Source: Cycas panzhihuaensis
Taxonomy: Eukaryota > Cycadophyta
Direction: 5' to 3'
Assembly (NCBI GenBank): GCA_023213395.1
Contig: CM041465.1
Location: 73,849,741 to 73,913,740, forward strand
DNA: 64,000 nucleotides
In this document: piece after piece, positions 49,637-60,364 of the stretch
How the letters are laid out: each line of letters begins with the position of its first letter
How positions within the stretch are numbered: position 1 is the stretch's first letter
The notes under the pieces: model-generated
Database searches by the model: none
What the model was told of the DNA's origin: nothing
Seen by the model: only the letters and a program-made list of their open reading frames with translations
Made by a program: the position numbers and the translations under genes

Positions 49637-50573
49637 ATTGGTATTAGAGACAATCTCAACCAAGATTTTTACCCAGATCCAACCAACAATTTTCTCTATT
49701 TTATGTTTATCTACTTAGTCTTTCCTCTTTAGTGTAGCTACCATCAAAGGCTGCATTCAGCTAATTAGAGTTTCTAAATAAAGAGTTGTTTACTATAAAA
49801 AATATATATCACTATCCAAATGCTTTATAGCATAAAAAAATCATCTACTAGCTACTTTTTTAAGATCTATAACATAAGGAATTTATCTGTTAGCTATATT
49901 CTTTAAAGATCAATGGTTCATTATCTAAACAAATCATTAGCTGGCTGCTCTATTTCATAGATCTAATTTCTAGACAAGGTGCTCTACCATGAAATGTTTA
50001 TTGGCCATTAAATATAATGGCACCCTTCATTCACTTTTTCTTGGCTATGTTTAAAATATATACAAGCTAATATTGAGTCATATCACTTGATATTCATCCT
50101 TATATTGGTATATTTTTAGCTACCATTATTTTTTCATACTATGAATTTGTTTAGTTATTCTCTGTGTAATTTCCTAGTATCCTTGTAATGGCGTTGGCCA
50201 ATCTCCATCCATGTGTGGCTTCCATTTAGTATTATCATTCCTATATAGCTTGTTTATACCCTGCATGTCTGTGTATTAACATTTGCATTACTATTCATAG
50301 CTCATCTTATGGCTGCTCTGATGTTTGCTCCTACATTGCTACATTTGAGTTGTAGCAATGATCTCTATATTCTTCATATAACTACTATTAGACTTAGATT
50401 TAAACTCACTCAACTTGCCATGCGTAGCTTCAATCTTAGCCTTGCATGACTTCATCTTAGTGTTTGTGCAATATTGCATTACCTTTTTTATTGGTTTGAC
50501 CTTTTGTGGTCCTGTGTGGCCTGATACTCCTTGGTAGATATTTTTTTGTGATGGTTTTTTATCCAATTTCTCC
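49637..50573 (+). mobile_element. Leader of the same plus-strand element, cut by NA-1
   Basis: Begins with the PBS and runs into AT-rich sequence with repeated short segments (ATCTACTAGCTACTTTTTT, TTAGCTGGCTGCTC). No protein is recognised before the NA-1 LTR starts at 50,574. Confidence 0.4.
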
Positions 50574-50910
50574 TGAAGGAAAAATAATGTAAGGAGAGTA
50601 GAGTAGAGCAAGTATTCACATTCTAATTCATCATGAAAAAATATAAGAAAAGATTAATATTATTTAATATATCTTGAAAGAGTATAATAGATTTCTAAAA
50701 TATTGGTGGTGTCTAAAGACACCAAGGTTGAATAACCCTACAAATAAATAGTTATGAGGGAGGAGGAAAACCTCTTCAACCTCTAAAATTTAAACAACAT
50801 TAAAATAATATTTAACTCAAGTTAAAGTTAACCTTACCTGACTTAGCTTAACATGTGTGTTCTTACATATGCAAAAGGTGGGAGTGGGGTGATGAGTATT
50901 AACCCTAGCA
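50574..50910 (-). repeat. NA-1 3' LTR
   Basis: TGAAGGAAAAAT...CCCTAGCA, 337 bp, followed by PPT complement TTCACCCTCT. It shares the GAGGGAGGAGGAAAACCTC block and the R-region hairpin (50,708-50,723) with its relatives. Confidence 0.75.
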
Positions 50911-51600
50911 TTCACCCTCTTAATGGTCATCACCATCATTCTTCATTTATCCTTGAACTTGTGGTGCTTGTATTTGAAAGTGACTTTGAAAACTTGTCCG
51001 TTAGTTAGGTAATCAACTTGCTTTATCATCTTATCACTAACATGTGTCTTTTCAAAATCATGTACTGATGGTAGCTTCCAAGCAGGTCTTGTTGATGTAG
51101 CTTTATGTGAATGAATGGTAATACCTTTGTATTGATCTTGGTCCTTCATTGGAGTTAAGTTCTTGATACATATCTTCATATCAAATGTAATATTAGAAAC
51201 ATTATTTTCAATGAAATCTAAATTAATACAAGAAATGTTAATCTTTTCTTCACATGGTACCTTCTCTACCATCTACCTCATAGGAAAGGAGTCATCAATA
51301 TAGTTAGTAAAATTGAAATTAAAGGAATCTCCCACATAAAGTAAATCCAATGTGTTCCATACTAATTTGGAAGTAGTTATTTTTAAAACATTTGAAAATA
51401 TATTATCATCTAAGCTACATAATAGAAATACAGGGCTTCATTGTCCTTTTTAAAGTCTTCTTTGTTGTTAGGTTCATATCTATCCTTGATATGTGTCTAA
51501 AGGTTATTTAACGTTAAGTGAGCTTTTATAATGGTCCTCCAAAATTAAAGATCATTCCCATTAAATATTGGTAAATTAATGTTGTTTAGATACATTGTTA
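50911..51600 (-). pseudogene. NA-1 gag-like gene
   Basis: The minus strand from about 51,595 reads LPIFNGNDLQFWRTIIKAH, a Copia-type Gag start, then decays. A 109-codon open block (50,943-51,272) contains the family C-terminal motif KTHV...VFKVTFKYKHHKFKDK, ending at a stop where the NA-2 and NA-3 frames continue. No zinc knuckle or protease follows. Confidence 0.65.
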
Positions 51601-52411
51601 TCATGTAAATGCTTTAGTACATAATCAATAATATGGCTTCAATGAATGAGAAATCTTCAAATGAAAGTATGATGAAAGGACTTCATAAAGTCATAATGAG
51701 TATGTAAAAGAGATGATAAATATGCTATTCTTCTTCAAATAAATCAGGAATATAAGCTAGTATCCAAACTAGTGTTTAAAATTGATATATTTGTAGAAAG
51801 AAATAAGAAACTATATGCTCCTTTTGGCTACGATGTAATAAAAAATTCTTTAATTCTTTTGAAAAGTAAACTAAACTTTATAGTTTTTAATGATTTTTAA
51901 GACAAATAGACAATGGTATTTTGCAACTAAACTTTATAGTTTTCAAATAAAATAAGGAACTAAAGCCTTTAATAAAAAATGAGATGACTTCTTTGTCAAA
52001 TTACGCAAGACAATGAGAATGCCTAATTATTCCTTTATAGAGTAAAATAACTATATGAAAACTTAAAATTTTTAAGTAGAACCTTTGCTCAAAGTAATAT
52101 AAATACCAAAAAGTTGTATGTATTCAATTAATAATGTAAGAAATAAACCGATTTGTTGAATTTACACCACTTAGGTTGTTGGAAGCTCAAAGTGTTGAAA
52201 AAAATATCTCTTGGCTGCAAAATAACTTTAAAATATATACAAAGACTAATAGTAACTCCAAGAATCAATTAGTAATAAATAATGATTTAAGTATAATCCT
52301 TTGAAATAATAAAATACTTAAAAAGTTATAAAAATAGGTCTGTCTAGGCTGACAGGAAGCTCAAATTCACCAGCTTAAAAAACCTAAAAAATGATGTCAA
52401 AATATAATAAC
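51601..52411 (-). other. NA-1 leader, first part
   Basis: AT-rich noncoding DNA between the gag-like gene and the NA-2 insertion; resembles the NA-2 leader in composition. No gene is seen. Confidence 0.5.
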
Positions 52412-52732
52412 TAAAGGTTTATAAAATAGAGACAGAGTGGAGTAGATATCAAATAATCAGCACATAAACACAATAATCTTTGTATTCAATCCATCTTTGA
52501 GAGAGTATTACAAATGTCAAAAAATAAAGGTGGCATCAAAAGACACTAGGGTTTGTCATCCCAGTAAAGATATAGTTTGAGGGAGGAGGGAAACCTCCTC
52601 AACCTCTAAAATTTAAAATATAATAAAATAATGCTTAAATAAAGTAACTTTAACCTTACCTTACTTACCTTTACATGTGTACACTCATATGTGTAAATGG
52701 TGGGAGTGGGGTGATGAACATTAACCCTAATA
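52412..52732 (-). repeat. NA-2 3' LTR
   Basis: Starts TAAAGGTTTATAAAA (TG decayed) and ends CCTAATA; PPT complement TTCTCCCCCTTAA follows at 52,733. Confidence 0.9.
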
Positions 52733-53455
52733 TTCTCCCCCTTAATGGTCATAAAAAACATCTTTGTCTTCTCTTTAAACTTGTGAAAATTGAATTTGAA
52801 AAAAACTTTGAATGTTTGTCCTTTAGCTTTATCATCGTCAACTCGCCTCATCCTTTCAATAATGTGTGTCTCTTTAACATTGAGTGGTTTAAATGACATC
52901 TAAGTAAGTGTAGCTTGATTTAAATGAAGATGAATGGATGCAACTCTAACTTTATCTCCTAGAACTTTGACTTTGTCTTCTGAAATCTTTGTTTTATGAG
53001 TAACTATCATATCATAAGGTTTCTCCTCCTCAAATGAAGGATCAACTTTACGTGCAACAAGGTGATTGCTCATTTGACTTGAATTCTCTTCCTTAGTCTT
53101 TTTATCACAAATAACTTGCTCTCACATTTGTCTCACATGCTCAACAATATCAAAGTTAAAATTCATTTATATTGAGGGTTTCTTCCCTATAAATAGAATC
53201 TAAGGTGTCTCATATGGATTTAGAGGTCGTCATTTCACAAACTTTAGAAAAAATATTGTCATCTATAGTGCAAAATAATATAGCTAAGGCTTTATTGTCT
53301 TTTTTTATATCTTCTTTATTATTAAGGTTATATCCATCTTGTAGGTATCTCCAAAGATCATTTGCGATAAAGTAAGTTTGCATTATTTTATGCCATTATG
53401 AAAAATCATGGCCATTAAACATAGAGAATCGTATTTTATTTAGATTGATTTCCAT
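52606..53455 (-). pseudogene. NA-2 gag-like gene
   Basis: The minus strand from about 53,455 (MEINLNKI, FSMFNGHDF) reads a Copia-type Gag N-terminus through WRYLQDGYNL and SKSIWDTLDSIYR. An acidic middle follows, then IHLHLNQATLT near 52,905. A 97-codon open block (52,606-52,899) has KETHIIERMRRVDDDK and FKVFFKFNFHKFKEK. It continues through the PPT into the LTR. A few stops. It lacks zinc knuckle, protease and polymerase. Confidence 0.7.
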
Positions 53456-54452
53456 TTTATAGGAAACTTTAGTACATAATCGAAAAGAAATATGGTTTTC
53501 AAGTAGACAACTCCTTAAATGATTTCAATACTAATTCAAGTAGATGATAAGGATATTCCAAAAAGAATGTAATCGAATGTCAATAAGTTATCAATGGTGT
53601 AGTCTTACCAATAACTTCCAAGAAAAAGATGTAATGCCCTTAAAAATGAAATGTTCCTTTGAAGTAAAGTGCACTTTATGCACCTTAAGTATAATAATGA
53701 ATTAAGGATGCTTTTAATAAGTGCATGCTCTTTTTAACAATGATTAATGAAGAATTCTTTTAACAAGTGTATAAACTTTTCAGTTTAATAAATCAATGAA
53801 CTTATAATGGATAATCTCAAATACTCTTTGAAAATAGAATGATTAAACAAACTTTATAATGGAATCTTGCAAAGTAACTAAGATCTTTAAATATGTAGAT
53901 CTAAAACAAAACTTCCTGATGATGAAGAAATAAAAATTCTAAGCTTTTAAATTTTTTAAATGAATAAGCATTAGCTTGAGCAAAAAATGACCTTCTTTTT
54001 CAATGTAAGATTAATAAGTATTCCTTTTGTCTATGATAAAGATATATGATGCAGGAAATTTGAAATATATATATATATATATATATTCTCTTTAGAAAGA
54101 TGAAAAACATGAAGAAGACACTTCAAAAAAATAAATTGTACCTAGTTTAAGATGCTAAGCCATTTAGCTTATCATTTGATTTAAATGTATGTGATCGATT
54201 TTTTGCTACAAATTAGCTTAAAAGAAGATATATAAAAGTTAAATAAAAGGCTCAAATATGTATCATAAGTAATCAGTAAGAAAAAATAAAAGAAAGAACT
54301 CCTTAGAAGGTTAAGAGGACAAGCCTGTTGAGATATATCAAATGCTCAAGTTGATCAGCTACAAAGATATACTAAACAATATCAAATTAAGACGAGATTA
54401 TACCAGTTTGAAGATCAATAAAAAATCTATTTAATGGATTTGACCGTTTTAA
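53456..54452 (-). other. NA-2 leader, part adjoining the gene
   Basis: Noncoding AT-rich sequence, including an (AT)n run at 54,067-54,086. It ends at the NA-3 insertion, where TTTAA (54,448-54,452) is the target copy. Confidence 0.6.
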
Positions 54453-54945
54453 TGATGGAAAAAATATGGAGCCACAATGCTCTGATACCAAATGATGGAA
54501 AATATGCTTGCAAACTATGAGCCAAACTAAGCTCTGATACCAAATGAAGGAAATATACTTGCAAGACTAACAGGTTAGAACATATATCAAATAAGTATAA
54601 ACTAGTATTGCATCAATACAGTAGTGTATCACCATTACAATAGCATAAACACATGAGAGCCTTGTTGTTCAATCCATTGTAGTAGAATGAGTATTACAAA
54701 TCTTCCTCAAAAGTAGGTGGTGTCTAAAGACACCGGGTTGTACACCCTTAACATTTATAGTTTGGGGAGGAGGAAACTCCTCAACCCACAATTCAAATTA
54801 ATAATAAAATAATACTAACTTAACTCAAATGAAACTAACTCAACTTACCTTAACTTACACGGACATGTTGAGCATCACATGTCTAAATTGAGGTGCACAA
54901 TCATGGTAGGTAAGAGGGAGTTGAGTGATGACATTACACCCAACA
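54453..54945 (-). repeat. NA-3 3' LTR
   Basis: TGATGGAAAAAATATGG...ACACCCAACA, 493 bp. Within its first 100 bp it contains two copies of GCTCTGATACCAAATGA, i.e. complements of a PBS plus LTR start, at about 54,479 and 54,531. Confidence 0.95.
54719..54759 (-). promoter_or_regulatory. NA-3 TATA box and hairpin just downstream
   Basis: On the element strand TATAAAT (54,753-54,759) is followed about 18 bases later by GGTGTCTTTAGACACC (54,719-54,734). This is a 7-bp stem with a two-base loop, at or near the expected RNA start. The same pair occurs in the other LTR (60,131-60,146 and 60,167-60,173), and the hairpin in NA-1 at 50,708-50,723. Confidence 0.55.
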
Positions 54946-55648
54946 TTCTCCCCCCTAATGTCAGCACGGACACTTGTATCTTTTCCTTGGACTTGTGGAA
55001 CTGGTACTTGTAAAAAACTTTGAAATTCCAATCTTGATCTTTGTCAATGCTTCTCACCCTTATAGTCACATATATCTCTTTATTATAGAATGATGTAGGA
55101 AGACTATAGGTAGATGAAACTTGATACAAAAGTAGATGAATAGCTGTAATTTGGACTTGAACTTTTGTACTCTTTATGCTTTGAACAGTTGTCATATCAC
55201 CAGGTTCATTCTTCGTTATGTCATAAGATTCGTCTTCATGATGCTCCCCCTCAAATGGAGGATCAAACCCTTGTGCAACAAGGTGGTCCTGCATTTGATC
55301 TGAATCTTCATTGGTATTGCTGTCATGATCTACCTGTTCTGTCACCTGTCTCACATGCTCATCAAAAGTTTCATCAAATACAGTAGGGATATCTCCCCCA
55401 TAAATGGAAATCAATAAATCCCAAACAGACTTAGATGTTGTAAATTCAGAAACCAATGAAAAGACATCATCAGTCATAGTGCAAAATAATAAACCTAACA
55501 CTTCATTATCTTTCCTAAAATTTTCTTTAAGGCTAAGGTCATATTCATGTTGTAAATACTTCAAAAGATTACGTTCAATAAAGTAAGTGTGCATAGTATC
55601 ATACCATAGTGAATAGTTATGGCCATTGAAAATGGGGAATTGTGCCAT
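54875..55648 (-). CDS. NA-3 gag-like protein with family-specific C-terminus
   Basis: An uninterrupted 257-codon frame from ATG at 55,648. Residues about 1-85 (FNGHNYSLWYDTMHTYFIER; SKSVWDLLISIYGG) match the N-terminal half of a Ty1/copia Gag (UBN2/DUF4219 type). The usual remainder, CCHC knuckle included, is absent. Instead comes an acidic stretch (HDSNTNEDSDQMQD...EGEHHEDES), then IHLLLYQVSSTYS, KEIYVTIRVRS and FKVFYKYQFHKSKEK. These are shared with NA-1 and NA-2 and not recognised. The codons for LGGRM are the polypurine tract, and the last 24 codons lie in the LTR. The frame is the only clean element gene in the right half. Confidence 0.75.
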   Translation of the reverse strand: MAQFPIFNGHNYSLWYDTMHTYFIERNLLKYLQHEYDLSLKENFRKDNEVLGLLFCTMTDDVFSLVSEFTTSKSVWDLLISIYGGDIPTVFDETFDEHVRQVTEQVDHDSNTNEDSDQMQDHLVAQGFDPPFEGEHHEDESYDITKNEPGDMTTVQSIKSTKVQVQITAIHLLLYQVSSTYSLPTSFYNKEIYVTIRVRSIDKDQDWNFKVFYKYQFHKSKEKIQVSVLTLGGRMLGVMSSLNSLLPTMIVHLNLDM

Positions 55649-56670
55649 TTTGAAAGTAATTTAATCAATAAGAAAATGATGATAAGATCAAGTAGAAATC
55701 TTGAATAAACAATGAGATATAAACTAGAATTTTCTTTAAAATTTTGAACGAAGACAAGCTTGTTAGGATGTATATATATACTCAACTTTAATGATTGAAA
55801 ACTATATTGAAAGAGGTCGAATAGCTTAAAATTTTATCAATATGTAGATTGCTGAAATGTGAATCCAATAAGACAGACGGTTTTGAAAAATGATACCAAT
55901 AAGTCACGTTTTGAATGATGCTAAGAAAAGGACCTCCTTATGGAGCCTAACAGGAGCAAGGTAGGCAAAAATTGTATAAAAGTACTAATTAATCCTTAGA
56001 AAAGCTGAACAAATGATCAAATATTATTGATGAAGTAATTAATATTCTGCCAATTGAAAATTTTGAAAGAATATATTAAACAGGTGTAAAAAAAGAGCAG
56101 ATTTAGGCCAATAAAATAACTCAAATTTAGCTGATTTGAAATATAAGCAAAAAGTGTCAAAATATATGAAAAAATATATCACAGTGAAGAGAAATGAGTC
56201 AGCTTCCCAACGTGGCGGAAATGAAATCGATAAAAATTGCAAAAGTTATAGTGAAAAATGTGACAAGTGTCTTTATGGAGAATGTTCAAGAAACAGGCAA
56301 AAACAACTAATTTTCTTATTTTAGCGATTAAAATATTGGTGAAAATGAACTCAAAGAATTGAAATAAAAAATGGGTATTAAAGCCTATATGACAGAGATC
56401 GCTATAGAGAAACTTTGGGCACAAAACAATTTACCAAAAATAAATGACAGCCAATTCTAAAACCGATTTTGTTAAAAATGTAAAAAACGCTGAAATTTCG
56501 AAAGTCCAATGTTAAAAAGGTTGAAACAAGGTCAAATGGGCACCAAATTGGTCTTATGACCAGTCGAAATCGATCTACGGAAAATTTCTAATCTAATGGC
56601 GCAGGTTTCGTCTGAAACCGATGGGCCAAATAGAAGTTATGGCCTCAAAAACGCCAATAACCCTATAGAA
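55649..56670 (-). other. NA-3 leader, gene-proximal part
   Basis: AT-rich noncoding DNA. A stretch at about 56,540-56,660 (TAATGGCGCAGGTTTCGTCT) aligns with NA-2 at about 61,200-61,310 (TAATGGAATAGGTTTCGTTA), showing the leaders share ancestry. Confidence 0.6.
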
Positions 56671-56672
56671 AA

Positions 56673-56830
56673 ATAATTTTTTTTTTTAAAATAAGGTTTA
56701 AAGTTGAAAAACACTTAGTAAAAGGTGTCTTAGGATAGACTGCGCTGGGATTGAACCCAAGACCAGTCCGGAAACAGGAAACCTCCGATGCCAGGAGGGT
56801 GAACTCGCTCGTCAGGATGAAAAACACAAC
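56673..56830 (-). repeat. tRNA-like, SINE-like insert in NA-3 leader
   Basis: On the minus strand a CCTCC-TGGCATC-GGAGG stem with 7-base loop is followed by GGTTCAATCCC, close to the Pol III B box GGTTCGANTCC. About 45 bases further is an A-run (T11 on the plus strand near 56,678). The order head, B box, body, poly(A) is SINE-like. The T-stem pairs poorly and position 33 is not T, so it is not a functional tRNA gene. Confidence 0.4.
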
Positions 56831-57189
56831 TTAATACTATTAAAACTGGATTTTTAAAGCATAAACGCACAAGCCAAATACAATAATGAATGAATATAAT
56901 GCCGCAATAATGATCAATATGATGAACTCAATATGAATGGAACAGAAAGGAGGGGCGCACAATAATACACAAATATTAACACAAATATTTGAACTCAATA
57001 AACCATCCGAATGCAATAAATAAAGAATACGGACAATCAATATGTGTCAATAATCAAATATCGCAAATATACTATAACCCCAAATCTGAATATATATTAT
57101 AATCAAAAGCTGACGCTAAACAGATCTCAATCAATACAAGTACAGATCTCTCAAATCTCAATATATCCAATAACGCCCAAAAAAAACGA

Positions 57190-57960
57190 CGCCAAACGGA
57201 CCTCGATAAATGGCGAGATAGCTCGCAATGCCGAATAGGGCTCGTGAAGGGGCCGAAAGCCGGGAAGGGTAGGGCCCGTGAAGGGGCCGGAAGCCGTGAA
57301 GGGCACAGAGGGGCGACGCAGAGGCGCAGACCAGGGCCGTGAAGGGGGAAAACAGCAGACCCGTGAAGGGCAAAAGAGCAGTCCTTAACAGGAATACGAT
57401 TGCTACGCGAGGAATCCCAATGAAAAAACAGATCACGGAGGGGGCGACGCCGATTGCTACGAATCCCGAGGCGCTCAACGGCAGCCGGAGCGCGGGGCGA
57501 CGCAGCGCGCCGATGGAGGGCTCGGCGCAGAGACCGAGGCCGCGGGCGGGCCGATGGAGGGCTCGGCGCAGAGGCCGAGGCAACCGGCCGCGGGCGGATC
57601 GCCACCGCAGAGAGGCAGCGCGCCGATGATGCGCAGAACCGGACGTGACCGGACGTGAAATCAAATGGCGAGGGGGACAGAGAGAATAGAGGGCGAGGGC
57701 GGCGACGGATCAGTGGCCAGAACGAAGGCGGGCGGCGGCGGATCGGTGGCCACAGAGCGAAGGCGGCGGCGGCGGAAGATCGCGAGCACACGCGTCTGCA
57801 CGCAGGCGATGGCGAGAGGCGGAGGCAACCCACGAGGGAGCTTATGGCCGATAATAATAATAATAAGCGGCGATCAGCGGGCGGAGCAGCGTATTGAAGA
57901 AGCGGCGTATACGACCACAGCACGGAGAGGCAAAGCGAGCGGTGGCGTAATGAAGTGTTG
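57190..57960 (-). other. CpG-rich island in NA-3 leader
   Basis: An abrupt GC- and CpG-rich block in an AT-rich element. It includes repeated GTGAAGGG(G)CCG-like units (57,240-57,380) and a tandem duplication of about 46 bp with GATGGAGGGCTCGGCGCAGA (57,511 and 57,557). A 283-codon open frame on the element strand (57,072-57,923) is Arg/Ser/Pro/Ala-rich, low complexity, and probably an effect of composition. It may be captured host promoter/5'-UTR DNA; source unknown. Confidence 0.6.
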
Positions 57961-59000
57961 GAGGACGGAGCTAACAGAGACGGCTAGCGTGGGGACCAAC
58001 GACTTTGGGAGTATGAGCGATTGCGGTGAGTTAATGAGATGTGCTGCGTTAGCTTGCCAAGTCTAAAGTGTGCTGCTGTGTTAAGTGTTAAAGCAGGGAG
58101 ATGATACACAGAAGAGACAAGTAAAGAGCAAGTTCAGACAGGCTGAAACAAAAGAATAATATCCAGTTACTCACTTTGAAGCAGTTGTCTTGAATTTGGA
58201 AGATGTAGTCAAGAGCGTGGGTTCCACTCAAACGGCTTTTCTTCAGCTTTTTCAATTTTTTTTGTCAAAGGATGTATGCAAAAACACATAGGCTTCCCAA
58301 GTTGAGAGAAGGCTGTTTCAATCTATCTTTGTATCGTGCATAAGAGAAGGACTCGACCATGCACCGAGATTAAAGCCACCTTTGTAAACTTCAAAGATGG
58401 CAAACAAACAAACAAAACTTGAGGACAAATCTTGTAGGGAGGCGAGATTAAATGAAAAGCTCCTTTATGTTGGTATTGCAGAGAGTGATGAAGAAATCAA
58501 TGGATTGAATATAGGATTGCAAATAATTTCTTGTATTCTCGAATATTTCAAGAAAAGCATATATTTGTACAATATAAATCTGATTTATAAATCTTTTATG
58601 CTTTTATCATGTAACTATCGAATATTGGCTTGCATATCTGAAATTTCTTCAAATAATAATGTGCCAAGCAATGAATGTCATAAGCAAAAATGCAAGAACA
58701 AATCTCACAAGTAAGAGCAAGTGATTCTTGACAAGAAAAAGTGATAGAAGTTGCTCAATGAAGCTGAACCACAGTTATATATTACCTTATTTCAATCAAT
58801 ACAATGCACAAGTTTTTTCGAATAGTGTATCTAAAATCTTTTTCAAATGTATCTTGCAGTAGATATATTAGAAATATATATGCAAATCTGAAAAAATGTA
58901 ATCAAAGAACCTGGTAGTGTAGCTGATTTGCAGACTTGTAGCAGGTTAACCCTTACATATGAGATCTTCAAACGTTCAAGTGTATTCCCCAACAAATAGA
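57961..59000 (-). other. NA-3 leader, middle part
   Basis: AT-rich, with a balanced-composition zone to about 58,400. Short open frames (for example plus 58,397-58,714) are unrecognised and antisense to the element. Confidence 0.5.
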
Positions 59001-59860
59001 TCTGCTGCATATACTTCTTCGAATGGCTGAAAATGCCTCAAAAGTTGCAGATATGCAATTGCTATCTTTTGTAGATTGAAATATCGCTTGTAGCTAGAAA
59101 AAGCTTTTATGAATCTGCACAAATCTTGTGAAATAACACTGAATATACTCGTTATATCATAAAAATAACCCAATGATGAGTGAATCTATTGAAAAAAATA
59201 TAATAAATCTGTTGAAAGACTTGTAGAAGATATCACCAGATGATGAAAAGTCTCAGATCTGAAGTGAGACCCAGTAGATCTGCAAAAATATTATGTAAAT
59301 GTTGTAGATCTGGCCTTAGTATAGCAGATCTATAGCAAAAATATCACAGATATGAACAAATATAATAGAAACTATTGAAAACTTGTTGAAATAAGTAGAT
59401 TTATAGTAAAAAATAGCAGATCTAAAGTAACAAATTGTAGATCTCTGAAAAAACTTGATAACTTTTATATGCAACTGACGCTCTTTTGCAAATCTGCAAA
59501 AAAATATCAAATAAGCAGATAAAAAGGCTTGTAAACTGTCAAGATATATGATAAATCTGTAACTCTGAAGAGAAAATAACTTGAATATGAGAATAAAACT
59601 TGAAAGTATATAGCTTGCTGCTGAAAAATCCTTTGTAGATCTGCACAAATCTGAAAATAAATCTCAGTAATATTTGTTGAACCAGAAATATAGCTCAATA
59701 ATAATGAAAATCTGCTAAAATAATATATAAAACTTGCTAAAAATTTTAAAAAACCAATCTAGTTAATATATATTGCTTGTAAAAGAAATCTGTTGTAGAA
59801 TGCCAGTAGATCTTGGTGCTCTTCTTCAAAGCTTAAAGGTCGTGATCGCGCTCTCGATAC
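59000..59860 (-). repeat. Degenerate AGATCTG repeats in NA-3 leader
   Basis: At least nine AGATCT cores, often as TAGATCTGCAAAAATAT-like units, are scattered near the PBS end of the leader (for example 59,000, 59,276, 59,307, 59,637). The NA-2 leader has similar units (62,790, 63,064). Confidence 0.5.
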
Positions 59861-59864
59861 CAAA

Positions 59865-60359
59865 TGATGGAAAAAATATGGAGCCACAATGCTCTGATAC
59901 CAAATGATGGAAAATATGCTTGCAAACTATGAGCCAAACTAAGCTCTGATACCAAATGAAGGAAATATACTTGCAAGACTAACATGTTAGAACATATATC
60001 AAATAAGTATAAACTAGTATTGCATCAATACAGCAGTGTATCACCATTACAATAGCATAAACACATGAGAGCCTTGTTGTTCAATCCATTGTAGTAGAAT
60101 GAGTATTACAAATCTTCCTCAAAAGTAGGTGGTGTCTAAAGACACCAGGGTTGTACACCCCTTAACATTTATAGTTTGGGGAGGAGGAAACTCCTCAACC
60201 CACAATTCAAATTAATAATAAAATAATACTAACTTAACTCAAATGAAACTAACTCAACTTACCTTAACTTACCTGGACATGTTGAGCATCACATGTCTAA
60301 ATTGAGGTGCACAATCCTGGTAGGTAAGAGGGAGTTGAGTGATGACATTACACCCAACA
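59865..60359 (-). repeat. NA-3 5' LTR
   Basis: 495 bp; has the same internal PBS-like copies (59,891 and 59,943). The active PBS complement CTCTCGATACCA precedes it at 59,851-59,862. Confidence 0.95.
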
Positions 60360-60364
60360 TTTAA

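Larger units (their letters stand above)
54453..60359 (-). mobile_element. NA-3: young non-autonomous LTR element
   Basis: LTRs at 54,453-54,945 and 59,865-60,359 differ by about six substitutions and two single-base gaps on reading by eye. Target duplication TTTAA is perfect (54,448-54,452 and 60,360-60,364). PPT complement TTCTCCCCCC at 54,946. PBS-like complement CTCTCGATACCA is immediately left of the right LTR. One open gag-like gene, about 4.2 kb of leader, and no protease, RT, RNase H or integrase. Confidence 0.95.

Noticed and set aside
50339-50611. 90-codon minus-strand frame
   Set aside because: It crosses the NA-1 LTR edge into an unrelated leader, so it cannot be an old gene.
55165-55586. 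Plus-strand open frames opposite the NA-3 gene
   Set aside because: Antisense shadows of the real gag-like frame, with no recognisable content.
56735-56830. A functional tRNA gene
   Set aside because: The anticodon-like loop lacks T33, the T-stem is mispaired and no acceptor stem is found; kept only as SINE-like.
57072-57923. 283-codon minus-strand frame, Arg/Ser/Pro/Ala-rich
   Set aside because: It coincides with the CpG-rich block, and several other frames there are also open; the protein is low complexity with no domain. Treated as an effect of base composition.
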